64,000 bases of DNA from Proteiniclasticum sp. (lineage in GTDB: Bacteria > Bacillota > Clostridia > Clostridiales > Clostridiaceae). Where the stretch lies: contig NZ_DOPX01000010.1 in NCBI RefSeq assembly GCF_003514505.1, positions 1-64,000 of the forward strand. Reading direction: 5' to 3'. A program made the position numbers and the translations under genes. Below the pieces are notes generated by a model that was given only the letters and a program-made list of their open reading frames with translations, was not told where the DNA came from and did no database searches. Position 1 is the first letter of the stretch. Every line of letters starts with the position of its first letter. Positions 24,990-34,288 of this stretch are shown here, piece by piece.

Positions 24990-25952
24990 CTAGACATTCC
25001 AGCAGGCGACAAAGTGCTCCGCGCCACGGTCTATAAGTGGCGGCACTTCCTGTGCACACTTTTCTGTTGCATAGCGGCACCTGGTTCTGAACGAGCAGCC
25101 GCTGGGCATTTTCAAGGGACTTGGCACATCCCCTTCCAGTACGATTCTCTGCCTCTCTCGGGCAATCTTCGGATCCGGGATGGGCACAGCAGACAGCAGT
25201 GATAGCGTATAAGGATGCACCGGATGACCGTTCAGTTCATCCGCATCTGCAACCTCCACGATTTTCCCAAGATACATCACAGCGATGCGATTGGCCAGGT
25301 GATGCACCACAAGAAGATCATGGGCGATGAAGAGATAGGCAACACCAAGTTTACTCTGAAGATCCTCAAACATATTGAGCACCTGGGCCTGGATGGATAC
25401 ATCAAGGGCCGACACCGGCTCATCACAGACGATGAACTTGGGCTCCACCGCAAGGGCTCTGGCGATGCCGATTCTTTGCCTTTGTCCTCCTGAAAATTCA
25501 TGAGCGTACCGGGCAGCATGCTCGGCGTTGAGTCCCACAAGCTCCATGAGATTCAGGATCTTCTCTCTTCTTTCCCGCTTGTTGCTGTAGAGCTTATGCA
25601 CATCAAAGGGTTCTCCGATGATGTCTTCCACCGTCATTCTTGGATTCAGCGAGGAGTAAGGATCCTGAAACACCATCTGCATGTTTCTTCTCATGGCGGT
25701 GATGTTGTCTTTTGTAACCAGCTCTCCATCAAAATAAACATTGCCTTCTGTCGGCTCATAAAGCCGGACAATGGATCTTCCCACGGTGGTTTTCCCACAT
25801 CCGGATTCTCCCACAAGGCCTAACGTTTCACCGGGTTTTATTTTGAAGGAGACATCATCCACAGCCTTCAGCATCTGTGTTTTAAACAGACCCATCCGAA
25901 TGGGAAAATACTGCTTGAGATTTTCCACTTCAATGAGATACTTCTCTTCCAT
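24990..25952 (-). CDS. oppF: Oligopeptide ABC ATPase OppF
   Basis: 320 residues. Walker A is GESGCGKTTVGR, the signature is FSGGQRQRIGIARALA and Walker B is KFIVCDEPVSALD. The C-terminal extension with SGCSFRTRCRYATEKC and further Cys is the OppD/F tail, which can hold an iron-sulfur cluster in some homologues. It overlaps the oppD stop region by about 23 bases, so translation is coupled. It powers import of peptides with OppB, OppC and OppD. Confidence 0.93.
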   Translation of the reverse strand: MEEKYLIEVENLKQYFPIRMGLFKTQMLKAVDDVSFKIKPGETLGLVGESGCGKTTVGRSIVRLYEPTEGNVYFDGELVTKDNITAMRRNMQMVFQDPYSSLNPRMTVEDIIGEPFDVHKLYSNKRERREKILNLMELVGLNAEHAARYAHEFSGGQRQRIGIARALAVEPKFIVCDEPVSALDVSIQAQVLNMFEDLQSKLGVAYLFIAHDLLVVHHLANRIAVMYLGKIVEVADADELNGHPVHPYTLSLLSAVPIPDPKIARERQRIVLEGDVPSPLKMPSGCSFRTRCRYATEKCAQEVPPLIDRGAEHFVACWNV

Positions 25953-26949
25953 GTTCCTCCTCCTTCCTGCGATCTATGATTTTCTTCACGTTGAGCCAGC
26001 AGGCAGCCGCATGAACCCCCTCAAGATGAAGCTCTTCTGGAACTTCCTTGAGGCAGATCTTCATAGCTCGGTCACATCGGCTGGCAAAGGCACATCCCAA
26101 AGGCATATTGAGAAGGTTGATGGGGGTTCCTGCGATGGGTTTCAGCCTTTCCTTCACCCTGGTGATATTGGGGATGGAGTTGAGGAGACCTTTGGTATAT
26201 TCATGGGAAGGTTTATAGAAAATATCATCGGCAGTACCTCTCTCGCAGACACGTCCGCCATACATGACGATGATCTCGTCACACATTTCTGCAATGACCC
26301 CCAGATCATGGGTCACCAGGATGATGGCCATGCCAAGCTTTTCCTGAAGCTCCTGCATCAGTTCGAGAATCTGTGCTTGGATGGTTACATCCAGAGCAGT
26401 GGTGGGTTCATCGGCGATGAGGATATCCGGTTCACAGGCCAGGGCCATGGCAATCATGACTCTTTGCCGCATGCCGCCGGAAAGTTCATACGGATACTGC
26501 TTCACTCTCTTTCTAGGTTCATTGACGCCCACAAGCTCCAGCATCTTCACCGCATGCTCTTTGGCTTCCTTTTTGTTCCGGTTTGTATGAAGAAGGATCG
26601 CCTCTTCCAGCTGATTGCCGATGGTGAACACCGGATTGAGGCTTGTCATAGGGTCCTGAAAGATGATGCTGACATTTTTTCCTCTGAAGTTATGGATTCT
26701 GTTCTTGTCATACTCCAGAACATTTTCCCCTTTATAATAGATTTCTCCTTCTGTCACCTTTCCTGTATCCGCCAGAATACTCATGATGGAGTAGGCTGTG
26801 ACGCTTTTTCCGGAACCAGACTCCCCTACAATGCCAAGGATTTTTCCTTTTTCCAGATTGAAGGACACACCATTGACCGCTTGCACCTCACCGGCATCGG
26901 TGAAAAATGAGGTGTGGAGATTCTTGACCTCCAGTAAATATTCACTCAT
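25930..26949 (-). CDS. oppD: Oligopeptide ABC ATPase OppD
   Basis: 339 residues. Walker A is GESGSGKSVTAY, the signature is LSGGMRQRVMIAMALA and Walker B is DILIADEPTTALD. The C-terminal OppD/F tail carries CAFASRCDRAMKIC, a Cys pattern typical of the family. It pairs with OppF as the ATPase heterodimer. The start follows the permease gene by 4 bases. Confidence 0.93.
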   Translation of the reverse strand: MSEYLLEVKNLHTSFFTDAGEVQAVNGVSFNLEKGKILGIVGESGSGKSVTAYSIMSILADTGKVTEGEIYYKGENVLEYDKNRIHNFRGKNVSIIFQDPMTSLNPVFTIGNQLEEAILLHTNRNKKEAKEHAVKMLELVGVNEPRKRVKQYPYELSGGMRQRVMIAMALACEPDILIADEPTTALDVTIQAQILELMQELQEKLGMAIILVTHDLGVIAEMCDEIIVMYGGRVCERGTADDIFYKPSHEYTKGLLNSIPNITRVKERLKPIAGTPINLLNMPLGCAFASRCDRAMKICLKEVPEELHLEGVHAAACWLNVKKIIDRRKEEEHGREVSH

Positions 26950-26953
26950 ATCA

Positions 26954-28024
26954 TCACTTCCTTAACTTTGGATCAAATGCGTCTCTCATGCCATCACCCA
27001 GAAGGTTCAAGGACAACACGATGAGACAGATGATGGTGGCAGGGAAAAGAAGCTTATAGGGATAACTCTGAAGACCTTCTCTGGCTGCATTGGCAAGGGA
27101 TCCCAGGGAAGGCATCGGTGCCTGCACACCAAGTCCTACAAAGCTTAGGAAGCTCTCCGTAAAGATAGCCGAAGGAATCTGAAGTGCTGTGGAGATGATG
27201 ATGACACTGATGCTGTTGGGCAGAATATGCTTTCTGATGATTCTAGGCGCTTTAGCTCCTACGGCCTTAGCCGCCAGCACATACTCATTCTTCTTGATGG
27301 AGAGAATCTGGCCTCTGACAAGTCTTGCCATACCCACCCAGTAAAGAAGTCCAAAGACCAGGAATATACTGATCATGTTGCTGCCCAGCCGGTCCACAAG
27401 ACCTCCTCCGGCGCTTTGAAGCACCTGGTCGAGAACCACAGAAAGCAAGATGATGATCAGCATATCCGGCAGAGAATAGATGATGTCGACGATTCTCATC
27501 ATGATGAGATCCGCCCGGCCTCCCACATACCCAGAAATACTGCCATAGAGAAGTCCAATGACCAGCACGATGAGACTGGCAAAAAGACCTACACTCAAGG
27601 ATACTCTAGTGCCATAGACCACACGGATGAAGTAATCTCTAGAGAGGGCATCTGTCCCAAAAATATGAGGAAAGACCTCTCCGCCATTTTCTATATACTC
27701 CTGTTCCAGCTCTGAGTACTCAAAGGGTTTTAAGTTCTTCGCCCCACGGTCTCTCTTGCCATCGACTGAAATGATTTCTGAATACTTATAGGGCACCACC
27801 ATGGGAGCCACCAGAATGGTCACAACGATGATGGATAACACCACCAGACTAAATACCGCCAAAGGGTTTTTCAGAAGCTTTCTGATCCCATCTCGAAAGA
27901 ATGTGGTGGACTCTCCCATCACTTCCTGCTGAAGCTTCTCTTCCTCTGTAGCCAGCTCAAACACGCTGGGATCCAGCTGCAGACTGAGGCTGTTTTTTAT
28001 AGTTGTACGTTCCACGCTTTGCAT
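26954..28024 (-). CDS. oppC: Oligopeptide ABC permease OppC
   Basis: 356 residues. A long cytosolic N-terminus (about 45 residues) and one hydrophobic segment precede an extracytoplasmic stretch with FGTDALSRDYFIRVVYG. A BPD permease core of five segments follows, with the EAA-type loop VLAAKAVGAKAPRIIRKHIL. The N-terminal tail and the loop between segments 1 and 2 are longer than usual. It forms the membrane channel with OppB, 12 bases downstream of it. Confidence 0.92.
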   Translation of the reverse strand: MQSVERTTIKNSLSLQLDPSVFELATEEEKLQQEVMGESTTFFRDGIRKLLKNPLAVFSLVVLSIIVVTILVAPMVVPYKYSEIISVDGKRDRGAKNLKPFEYSELEQEYIENGGEVFPHIFGTDALSRDYFIRVVYGTRVSLSVGLFASLIVLVIGLLYGSISGYVGGRADLIMMRIVDIIYSLPDMLIIILLSVVLDQVLQSAGGGLVDRLGSNMISIFLVFGLLYWVGMARLVRGQILSIKKNEYVLAAKAVGAKAPRIIRKHILPNSISVIIISTALQIPSAIFTESFLSFVGLGVQAPMPSLGSLANAAREGLQSYPYKLLFPATIICLIVLSLNLLGDGMRDAFDPKLRK

Positions 28025-28036
28025 CTGATCTCCCTC

Positions 28037-28948
28037 CTAATCGAAACTGATTCTTGGATCCACAAGCTTATACACCAGGTCACTGATGAGATTGGCAATG
28101 ACCATCAGGGTCGCTAGAAAAATGGTTGTTGCCATGATCATGGGATAATCCCGGTTGGTAATTCCGCTGACAAACTTAGAACCAAGTCCTCCAATGGTGA
28201 AAACAGATTCCACCACCAGGCTGCCCGTAAGGATATACGCTGTCATGGGTCCCACATAGGTGACAATGGGAATCAGGGCATTTCTAAGCGCATGCTTAAA
28301 AATAATCTTCCACTGGGCAACGCCCTTGGCCTTAGCAGTCCTTATGTAATCCTGTCCTAAGGCATCCAGCATGCTGCTTTTGGTAAGCCTTGTGATATAG
28401 GCCATGGGATACAGTGAAAGGGCAATGACTGGAAGAATATAGTTTGTGGATTCCGCACTCCAGACCTGAATCCATCCAAGCTGAATGGAAAAGACAAGGA
28501 GAAGCAGCGTCGCCAGCACAAAACTTGGAACTGCTGTGGACAAAGTGGAGAAGAAGATGATCAGCCGGTCCGGCAGCTTGTTTCTTGTCAGAGCTGCGAG
28601 GCTTCCCATAACAAGGCCCACGGTCAGCGCCACCACAACAGCCATGCCCCCCAGCCTTGCGGAAATGGAAAAGGACTCCGTGATGGTCAGGGCGATGTCT
28701 CTTCCTGTTTTGATGGAAACACCAAAATCTCCTTGAAGAATGTTTCCAAGATAGAGCACATACTGTTCCGGCACCGACTTATCCAGGTTGAAACGTGCTT
28801 CCAGCACAGCCTTTACCGCTTCACTGGGTGCCTTCTCCTTGGAAAAGGGTCCTCCAGGAATCGCATTCATGGTGAAAAATGTGATGGCTGTGATGATGAA
28901 TACTGTAAGAGCCGCCAGGCCCACACGTTTTACTACATACCGAAGCAC
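28037..28948 (-). CDS. oppB: Oligopeptide ABC permease OppB
   Basis: 303 residues, six predicted membrane segments. Typical features are the N-terminal MLRYVVKRVGLAALTVFII, the NLDKSVPEQYVLYLGNIL stretch and the EAA loop DYIRTAKAKGVAQWKIIFKH. It is the first gene of the opp operon, read from the consensus promoter at 29015-29043. With OppC it forms the peptide channel. Confidence 0.93.
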   Translation of the reverse strand: MLRYVVKRVGLAALTVFIITAITFFTMNAIPGGPFSKEKAPSEAVKAVLEARFNLDKSVPEQYVLYLGNILQGDFGVSIKTGRDIALTITESFSISARLGGMAVVVALTVGLVMGSLAALTRNKLPDRLIIFFSTLSTAVPSFVLATLLLLVFSIQLGWIQVWSAESTNYILPVIALSLYPMAYITRLTKSSMLDALGQDYIRTAKAKGVAQWKIIFKHALRNALIPIVTYVGPMTAYILTGSLVVESVFTIGGLGSKFVSGITNRDYPMIMATTIFLATLMVIANLISDLVYKLVDPRISFD

Positions 28949-29014
28949 TTAAACCCCTCCTTCTACCTTCAGGATTTCCATTGAAACGGCAGAAATCCTG
29001 TGTTATTGATACCA

Positions 29015-29043
29015 ATATTATTCCTCTATTAACATTTTGTCAA
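29015..29043 (-). promoter_or_regulatory. oppB: Consensus promoter of the opp operon
   Basis: On the minus strand TTGACA (29038-29043), a 17-base spacer and TAATAT (29015-29020), about 67 bases before the oppB start. Upstream, 29044-29490, is AT-rich without a gene: it has only a short palindrome CCTGATCAGG (29275-29284) and A/T tracts. Confidence 0.85.
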
Positions 29044-29487
29044 TAATATTAAACTCTTGATAATAACCTGATAATCCCAAAACAATCTGAATTGCATAAA
29101 ACCTCATCATCAACGACCTTTTTTGTCCTCATAAGGAATACATCTGTATATAGCACATGGCTGCATATTACCTGCTATGTTGCATAATTACGTTTACATA
29201 AATGTTTACACAGATATCTGTTTGAATAATCAGAAAATTATACTTTTAATAAATCTTTATAGAGAAGACATGTTCCTGATCAGGACATTTTACACCTTTG
29301 CCTTTTCTCTGACTTCAGTCCAAAGAAAAATGAAGAATTCACGGATTTTTTGTGAATAGATTAACGAGTTTTTTTGGAACTTTAAGCTCTCTTCTCAGTC
29401 CTCGTTCCAAGAGAGAGATCTTCCTCATCACGAAGGATGGCTTTTTCTATTTCTCTTCCTGGTATTCATTCCGAATTCTTCTTGAGA

Positions 29488-29496
29488 TGGTATAAT
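29488..29496 (+). promoter_or_regulatory. Extended -10 promoter of the PNPOx-like gene
   Basis: TGGTATAAT (extended -10) lies 26 bases before the start at 29522; no good -35 is seen, as is usual for extended -10 promoters. GAGGTG precedes the start. Confidence 0.6.
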
Positions 29497-29521
29497 ATAT
29501 AAAATTAAATGAGGTGATTTT

Positions 29522-29959
29522 ATGTCCATGGAACACTGCATCCAAATGGTTAGAGAAAACAGTTTCTGTGTTCTCTCCACATCCAAAAACAATCTGCCCA
29601 ACAGTTCCCTGATGCTGTACCTTTCCAGTGAAAAAGGAGATACGCTCTACATGGTGACCCGAAGAGGCAGCCTGAAACATACAAATGTCATAGAAAACCC
29701 TGAAGTCAGCCTGCTCATCGACACCAGGGAGAACATTAAGAGCAGCTACAGCCATGTGCGGGCCCTCACCGCTTACGGTAAGGCCTCCATTATTGAAGAT
29801 AAGGAAGAGGAGGAAAAAATCCTGACTCTCCTTACAGAAAAGCATCCAGGCCTTTCTTTCTTCAAATCCATGGAAGATGCCTGCATCATCAAAGTCACCG
29901 CGAAAAAATTCCTCTACCTGGATGGTATAGAAGATGCGAAGTACTATACCTTCTCGTAA
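29522..29959 (+). CDS. Pyridoxamine 5'-phosphate oxidase-family flavin-binding protein
   Basis: 145 residues, split-barrel fold. The N-terminal ENSFCVLSTSKNNLPNSSLM and the TLYMVTRRGSLKHTNVIENP segment with EVSLLID are the typical FMN-binding stretches of the PNPOx-like group. The full-length PdxH active-site motifs are not evident, so this is one of the small FMN- or F420-like reductase relatives rather than a proven vitamin B6 enzyme. Monocistronic, with its own extended -10 promoter. Confidence 0.82.
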   Translation: MSMEHCIQMVRENSFCVLSTSKNNLPNSSLMLYLSSEKGDTLYMVTRRGSLKHTNVIENPEVSLLIDTRENIKSSYSHVRALTAYGKASIIEDKEEEEKILTLLTEKHPGLSFFKSMEDACIIKVTAKKFLYLDGIEDAKYYTFS

Positions 29960-30113
29960 GAAGTATCTTCAGATCTGACTTGCATTGGGTATGACCGTAA
30001 GGAATCCTCCGTAACCTGTTCATCATATGAAAATAAATATGATGCAACGGCCCACCTGGCAATCTCTTTGTGGTACACTTGAAAACAGTGAAAAAAATGA
30101 TAAGGGAGAAATT

Positions 30114-31112
30114 ATGGATTATATATTTTGTAATATCAGCTGGATGAAATACTACAACGGCATCACCAGGGAGGACCAGCCAAGGCATGGGGGCCATCTC
30201 ATCAAGGACCCTTCCGATGTATTTGAAAAAGACAACTTCCGGGACTTCAACGGAAACTGCTATGGTTATGTACGCACGGGAGGGGACATTTTACTGGACA
30301 AGCATTTCCGCAGCGTCCCTCAGGGCGCCAAAGAGCTTCAGGGGGTCACGGTGGTGTTTACTGCCGCCCTCAACGAAGAGGAATCCCGCATCGTGGGCTG
30401 GTATGAAAATGCCACGGTCTATCGGGAAATGGTAAGCCTTCCCCTTTATGAAGAGGACTACCTGTATTTTAACTTCAAAGCAAAAGTCACAGACTGCACC
30501 CTTCTTCCAGAAGAGCAGCGGACTTTCTCCATCAAAAGATCCAAATCCTCCACACCGCAAAAAGGTGCCTCTAAATCCAATCTTTGGTATGCAAAATCCG
30601 AGTACGGAAGGACCGAGTTCATTCCAAAGGTCCACAGCTTTATCAGAGACTACGAAGGTCCCAAGGTTGCCATCGCTATCCTTGAGAACCTGAAAGAAGC
30701 ACTGCCTATGGAAGATCTTTCTTTGGTTTCCTATGAAGATTTACTGAAAACTGCTGATGACCTCTATGAGGAAGAGCACTATAAAGAAGCGGTCCTTTAC
30801 TATCAGGCCGCCCTTCTGAAAGAAGCAACCTATGAGGCAGGGTTTGGCCTGGCCAATGCTTACTGCCAGCTGAACGCTTTCAGTGAGACCATCCGCATCG
30901 CAGAGGATCTTCTAAAAACCTTCGGGGAGAGCCGCGAACTCATAGAGCTTCTATATGTGGCCAGTGATGTGATTTTGGAGAAAGATAAAGCACCCGGATA
31001 CTTCAGACGGCTCAACGAACTGGAAGGCACACCTCTTTCAGATCGGGAGTACTATGATTACCTCAATGAAGTGACCGATCTTTTCCGCTCCTATGGACAG
31101 TATTTACGCTAA
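30114..31112 (+). CDS. Two-domain protein: IVGWY/NATVYR-type domain plus TPR repeats
   Basis: About 332 residues from the ATG at 30114 (AAGGGAG upstream); an in-frame ATG at 30027 lacks a signal. Residues 1-165 form a globular domain with the motifs WMKYYNG, NCYGYVRTGG and IVGWYENATVYR. I recall such a domain near HNH or modification-dependent restriction proteins, but this is memory, not proof. Residues about 200-320 form tetratricopeptide repeats (LYEEEHYKEAVLYYQAALLK and following). No nuclease domain is seen. A terminator with a long loop follows. Function not established. Confidence 0.6.
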   Translation: MDYIFCNISWMKYYNGITREDQPRHGGHLIKDPSDVFEKDNFRDFNGNCYGYVRTGGDILLDKHFRSVPQGAKELQGVTVVFTAALNEEESRIVGWYENATVYREMVSLPLYEEDYLYFNFKAKVTDCTLLPEEQRTFSIKRSKSSTPQKGASKSNLWYAKSEYGRTEFIPKVHSFIRDYEGPKVAIAILENLKEALPMEDLSLVSYEDLLKTADDLYEEEHYKEAVLYYQAALLKEATYEAGFGLANAYCQLNAFSETIRIAEDLLKTFGESRELIELLYVASDVILEKDKAPGYFRRLNELEGTPLSDREYYDYLNEVTDLFRSYGQYLR

Positions 31113-31120
31113 TATGATAG

Positions 31121-31172
31121 AAAACGCACTCGGTAGATGCCACGATATAGGCGCATCCACCCGGTGCGTTTT
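31121..31172 (+). terminator. Terminator after the TPR protein
   Basis: AAAACGCAC and GTGCGTTTT (9 bp, perfect) enclose a long loop with some internal pairing; the right arm ends in T4. It starts 9 bases after the stop. Confidence 0.65.
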
Positions 31173-31298
31173 GTCCTTTCCAGAGTTTCATCCGCCTTCC
31201 CCTTCAGACTGTCATAGAAAAGGCGTTTTATGGAGCAGTACATGTTTTTGTGATACCATGAGAAAAAGGTATTATTGATTGGAATGAGGTTGAAGTGT

Positions 31299-31790
31299 AT
31301 GTTCTGGAAAAAACAAGAAACACCCATCCCCACTGTGAAAGAACTGGATCTAACGAAGTATCTCGGACTCTGGTTTGAAATCGGAAAGCTGCCGCAAAGA
31401 GAACAAAGACAGCTTACTCACGTCACCGCCCGGTATCATCTGGATGAAAAGGGCATTCTTCGGGTGCACAATACAGGCTATAGAAACGGCAAGAAGGTTG
31501 GCATCCGGGGCAAAGCCTGGATCCGGGACAGTAAAACCCCCGGCGCCCTTTATGTGCAGTTTTTCTGGCCCTTCAAAGGGGAATATAACGTCATTAAGGT
31601 TCCAGAGGATTACCGCTACGCCGTTGTCGTCGGAAAAAGCAAGGAGAGTCTCTGGATTCTTGCCAGAGAGAGAACCCTGCCCAAAGAAGATCTCCGGGAG
31701 ATTCTTGATTTTCTGAAAGCCCATGGCATCGACACGAAGCGTATCCTGAAAACCAATCAGAAGGAGGAGAGGCAGCATGGAGCTCTTTAG
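31299..31790 (+). CDS. Lipocalin-family protein (Blc-like), no signal peptide
   Basis: About 163 residues from the ATG at 31299 (MFWKKQ), with a GAGG upstream; in-frame ATGs at 31275 and 31284 are possible. The lipocalin signature is YLGLWFEIGKLPQREQ, and the strand with YVQFFWPFKGEYNVIKV and SLWILARERTLP fits bacterial lipocalins. Unlike E. coli Blc, no lipoprotein signal is seen, so it should be cytosolic. Its stop overlaps the start of the following hydrolase gene by 14 bases, so the two are translationally coupled. Confidence 0.83.
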   Translation: MFWKKQETPIPTVKELDLTKYLGLWFEIGKLPQREQRQLTHVTARYHLDEKGILRVHNTGYRNGKKVGIRGKAWIRDSKTPGALYVQFFWPFKGEYNVIKVPEDYRYAVVVGKSKESLWILARERTLPKEDLREILDFLKAHGIDTKRILKTNQKEERQHGAL

Positions 31791-33171
31791 ACAGATGAAA
31801 ACCCATCCGATTCTTCTCGGAATCCTTCTCGTCTTGCCAGTGCTCTTTCTTCTCCTTGGAAAACCCCGGTGGCAGTTCTATCCCCTTTACGCATTGTTTC
31901 TTCTGACACTTTGCATCTTTTTCCTAAGATCCCTGGGTATTACTGAACCCTCCAAAGGGACAAACAGGTTCTACCTGATCCTAGGCGGCAGTCTCCTTCT
32001 TCTTTTCCTCCTCTTTTCCGCCGTGTTCCCAAAGATGAAGATCAAAGAACCGGAAGGTCCCTACCAGGTGGGCACAAAGATCTACCTGCTGGAAGACACC
32101 TCCCGGGATGAGCCCTATACAGAGGATCCGGAAGATCACCGGCAGATTGCCTATCAGATTTGGTACCCTGCAGAAAAAATTGACGGGTACCAAAAAGTAA
32201 AATGGATCACAGAAGGTAAAACTCTTACCAGAACTTTAGCAGAAAGCTTCCGGTTTCCCGCCTTCCTTTTGGACCACACCGCAGAAATCTATGGCAATGC
32301 CTATTTAGATGCCCCGCAGCTTCCAGCAGATACGCCTTACCCCGTGGTTCTCATTTCTCACGGATGGCAAGGATTCCGGCAGCTTCATACGGATTTTGCT
32401 GAACATCTGGCGTCTTACGGATTCATTGCCATTTCCATAGACCACACCTACGGGTCTCAAGCCGTACCACTGAAGGACGGCTCCACAGCACTGCTGAAAA
32501 AAGAAGCCCTCCCCAGCAGAGTCTCTGCGGAAGCCTTCCAAAAGGCCTCTTCCCTTCTTATGAGCACCTATGGTGAAGATGTCCTTAGTGTTCTGGAGGA
32601 TCTAACCCGGCAGAAAGAGGAGAAGGATCCCTTCTTCCATGCCATGAATCTCAGCTCCGTGGGCGTCCTTGGACATTCTACCGGTGGCGGCGGGGACGTC
32701 TATGCCGCTCAGAAAGACCCTAGAATTTCTGCCCTACTTGGTCTGGACGCGTGGCTGGAACCCCTGGGAGGAGATGCTCTTTCCCAAGGCCTCTCCATTC
32801 CGGCGCTTTTTGTAAGAAGCAGCCAGTGGTCTGAAGGACCCAACAATCTTCATCTCAGAACCCTTTTATCCGCAAGCAGTGAGGCTTCTTTGTTTGAGAT
32901 GAGAGAGACCAACCATGTGGACTTCTCCATGGCCTATATGTACTCCCCCATTTCCCCCTACATCGGTTTTTCCGGAAAACTGGGGCCAGAAAAGTCCTCT
33001 GAAATCCAGAAGGCCCTTCTTTTGTCCTTCTTCCATAAAACTCTTGGCGGAAAAAATATCCCGGGGATTTTGCCTCTAGAAGATGTGCTTTCCCGGTATA
33101 AGGACCTTCTCCCCATCCAAGAAGAAGATCTTCCTTCACTATGGAGACCAGCCAGGGAAAGAAGCTTCTGA
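31777..33171 (+). CDS. Membrane-anchored alpha/beta hydrolase (PAF-acetylhydrolase-like)
   Basis: 464 residues. The first 90 residues contain three hydrophobic segments; the catalytic domain follows, probably outside the cytoplasm. The oxyanion stretch is PVVLISHGWQGFRQL, the nucleophile elbow is VLGHSTGGGGD (GHSTG), and the catalytic His may be in ETNHVDFS. The form resembles the platelet-activating-factor acetylhydrolase family. It overlaps the lipocalin gene, which suggests a joint role with lipids or hydrophobic ligands. Confidence 0.8.
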   Translation: MELFRQMKTHPILLGILLVLPVLFLLLGKPRWQFYPLYALFLLTLCIFFLRSLGITEPSKGTNRFYLILGGSLLLLFLLFSAVFPKMKIKEPEGPYQVGTKIYLLEDTSRDEPYTEDPEDHRQIAYQIWYPAEKIDGYQKVKWITEGKTLTRTLAESFRFPAFLLDHTAEIYGNAYLDAPQLPADTPYPVVLISHGWQGFRQLHTDFAEHLASYGFIAISIDHTYGSQAVPLKDGSTALLKKEALPSRVSAEAFQKASSLLMSTYGEDVLSVLEDLTRQKEEKDPFFHAMNLSSVGVLGHSTGGGGDVYAAQKDPRISALLGLDAWLEPLGGDALSQGLSIPALFVRSSQWSEGPNNLHLRTLLSASSEASLFEMRETNHVDFSMAYMYSPISPYIGFSGKLGPEKSSEIQKALLLSFFHKTLGGKNIPGILPLEDVLSRYKDLLPIQEEDLPSLWRPARERSF

Positions 33172-33311
33172 TTCCCGATGTAACATGCTTTTTTAGTGAT
33201 TTCCACAGCCGTTCATGAAACGTTTGCTGTTTCGTATCCGTTCTGATATTGAACATCTTTCTTCTCTTTTATATTGTAAAAGCAACCTATGGAAAAAGAG
33301 GAGGTACATCC

Positions 33312-34196
33312 ATGAAAAATATTGTTCCGCATCTGTGGTTTGACAAGGAAGCGAAAGAAGCCGTCACCTTCTATATGAGCCTGTTTGAAGACTCCAGAAT
33401 GCTCCGGGATATTGTCATCGAAGACACTCCATCCGGAGATGCGCCCCTTCACTATTTCACCTTAGCCGGTCAGGAATTTGCGGCCATCAGCGGCGGTCCC
33501 TACTTCAGACTCAATCCGTCTGTGTCCTTCATGGTCCAGTGCAAAGAAAAAGAAGAGGTGGACCGGTTGTGGAACGCCTTTGCAGAGGGTGGAGAAGTGC
33601 TCATGGAACTGAACAGCTATCCCTTCTCCCCTTATTATGGATGGATCCAGGACCGGTTTGGGCTTTCCTGGCAGCTCTCTTTGGTGGAAACAGAGCCCAT
33701 CTCTCAAAAAATCCTGCCCTGTCTGCTGTTTGCGAAAGACGTCTGCGGCAAGGCAGAAGAAGCGGCAAACTTCTATGCATCGGTCTTTCCAGAAAGCTCC
33801 GTGGATTTTGTCAGCTTCTATCAGGAGGGAGAGGCCTCTAGCGCTAAAGCCAAAGTGAACTATCTGCAGTTCTCCCTGCAGAAGATGCTTTTCACCGCCA
33901 TGGATCATGCCATGGAAGGAGAAGAGATCTTCACTGAAGCCCTCTCTTTCATTGTGAACTGCAAGGACCAGGAAGAGATTGATTACTTCTGGGACCATCT
34001 TTCCTACGTGAAAGAAGCGGAGCAGTGTGGATGGATCAAAGACAAATACGGGCTTTCCTGGCAGATTGTTCCAGAGGACTTTGACGACATCTTTGTCACA
34101 GGATCAAAAGAGGAAGTGAGAAGAGTAACAGAAGCCCTTCTTGAAATGAAGAAGCTGGACATAGAAGCTTTAGAAAAAGCCCGGCTGGGTGAATAA
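33312..34196 (+). CDS. VOC/PhnB-like protein with two tandem domains
   Basis: About 294 residues from the ATG at 33312 (GAGGAGG upstream). Two halves of about 140 residues have the same pattern: IVPHLWFDKEAKEAVTFYMSLF in the first, and PCLLFAKDVCGKAEEAANFY in the second. Each ends near GWIQDRFGLSWQL or GWIKDKYGLSWQI. This is the 3-dmu-9/PhnB-like branch of the vicinal oxygen chelate superfamily. Metal ligands are not obvious, and the reaction is unknown. Confidence 0.88.
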   Translation: MKNIVPHLWFDKEAKEAVTFYMSLFEDSRMLRDIVIEDTPSGDAPLHYFTLAGQEFAAISGGPYFRLNPSVSFMVQCKEKEEVDRLWNAFAEGGEVLMELNSYPFSPYYGWIQDRFGLSWQLSLVETEPISQKILPCLLFAKDVCGKAEEAANFYASVFPESSVDFVSFYQEGEASSAKAKVNYLQFSLQKMLFTAMDHAMEGEEIFTEALSFIVNCKDQEEIDYFWDHLSYVKEAEQCGWIKDKYGLSWQIVPEDFDDIFVTGSKEEVRRVTEALLEMKKLDIEALEKARLGE

Positions 34197-34208
34197 ATGA
34201 AATAGAGC

Positions 34209-34243
34209 AGAGAGTCTTGGGTGTATCTACCGCAAAACTCTCT
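34209..34243. terminator. Weak bidirectional terminator
   Basis: AGAGAGT and ACTCTCT arms with partial pairing inside, between the convergent VOC and DUF2200 genes. The T-rich tail TCTCTTTTC follows some bases later. Confidence 0.45.
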
Positions 34244-34288
34244 GGTCTCTCTTTTCTATAGGTTCATTTCATCTTTTCCAAAAAAGAC

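Noticed and set aside
29044..29490. Possible RNA gene or hidden ORF in the 450-base gap before the PNPOx-like gene
   Set aside because: Only A/T tracts and one short palindrome were seen; there is no conserved fold or start signal.
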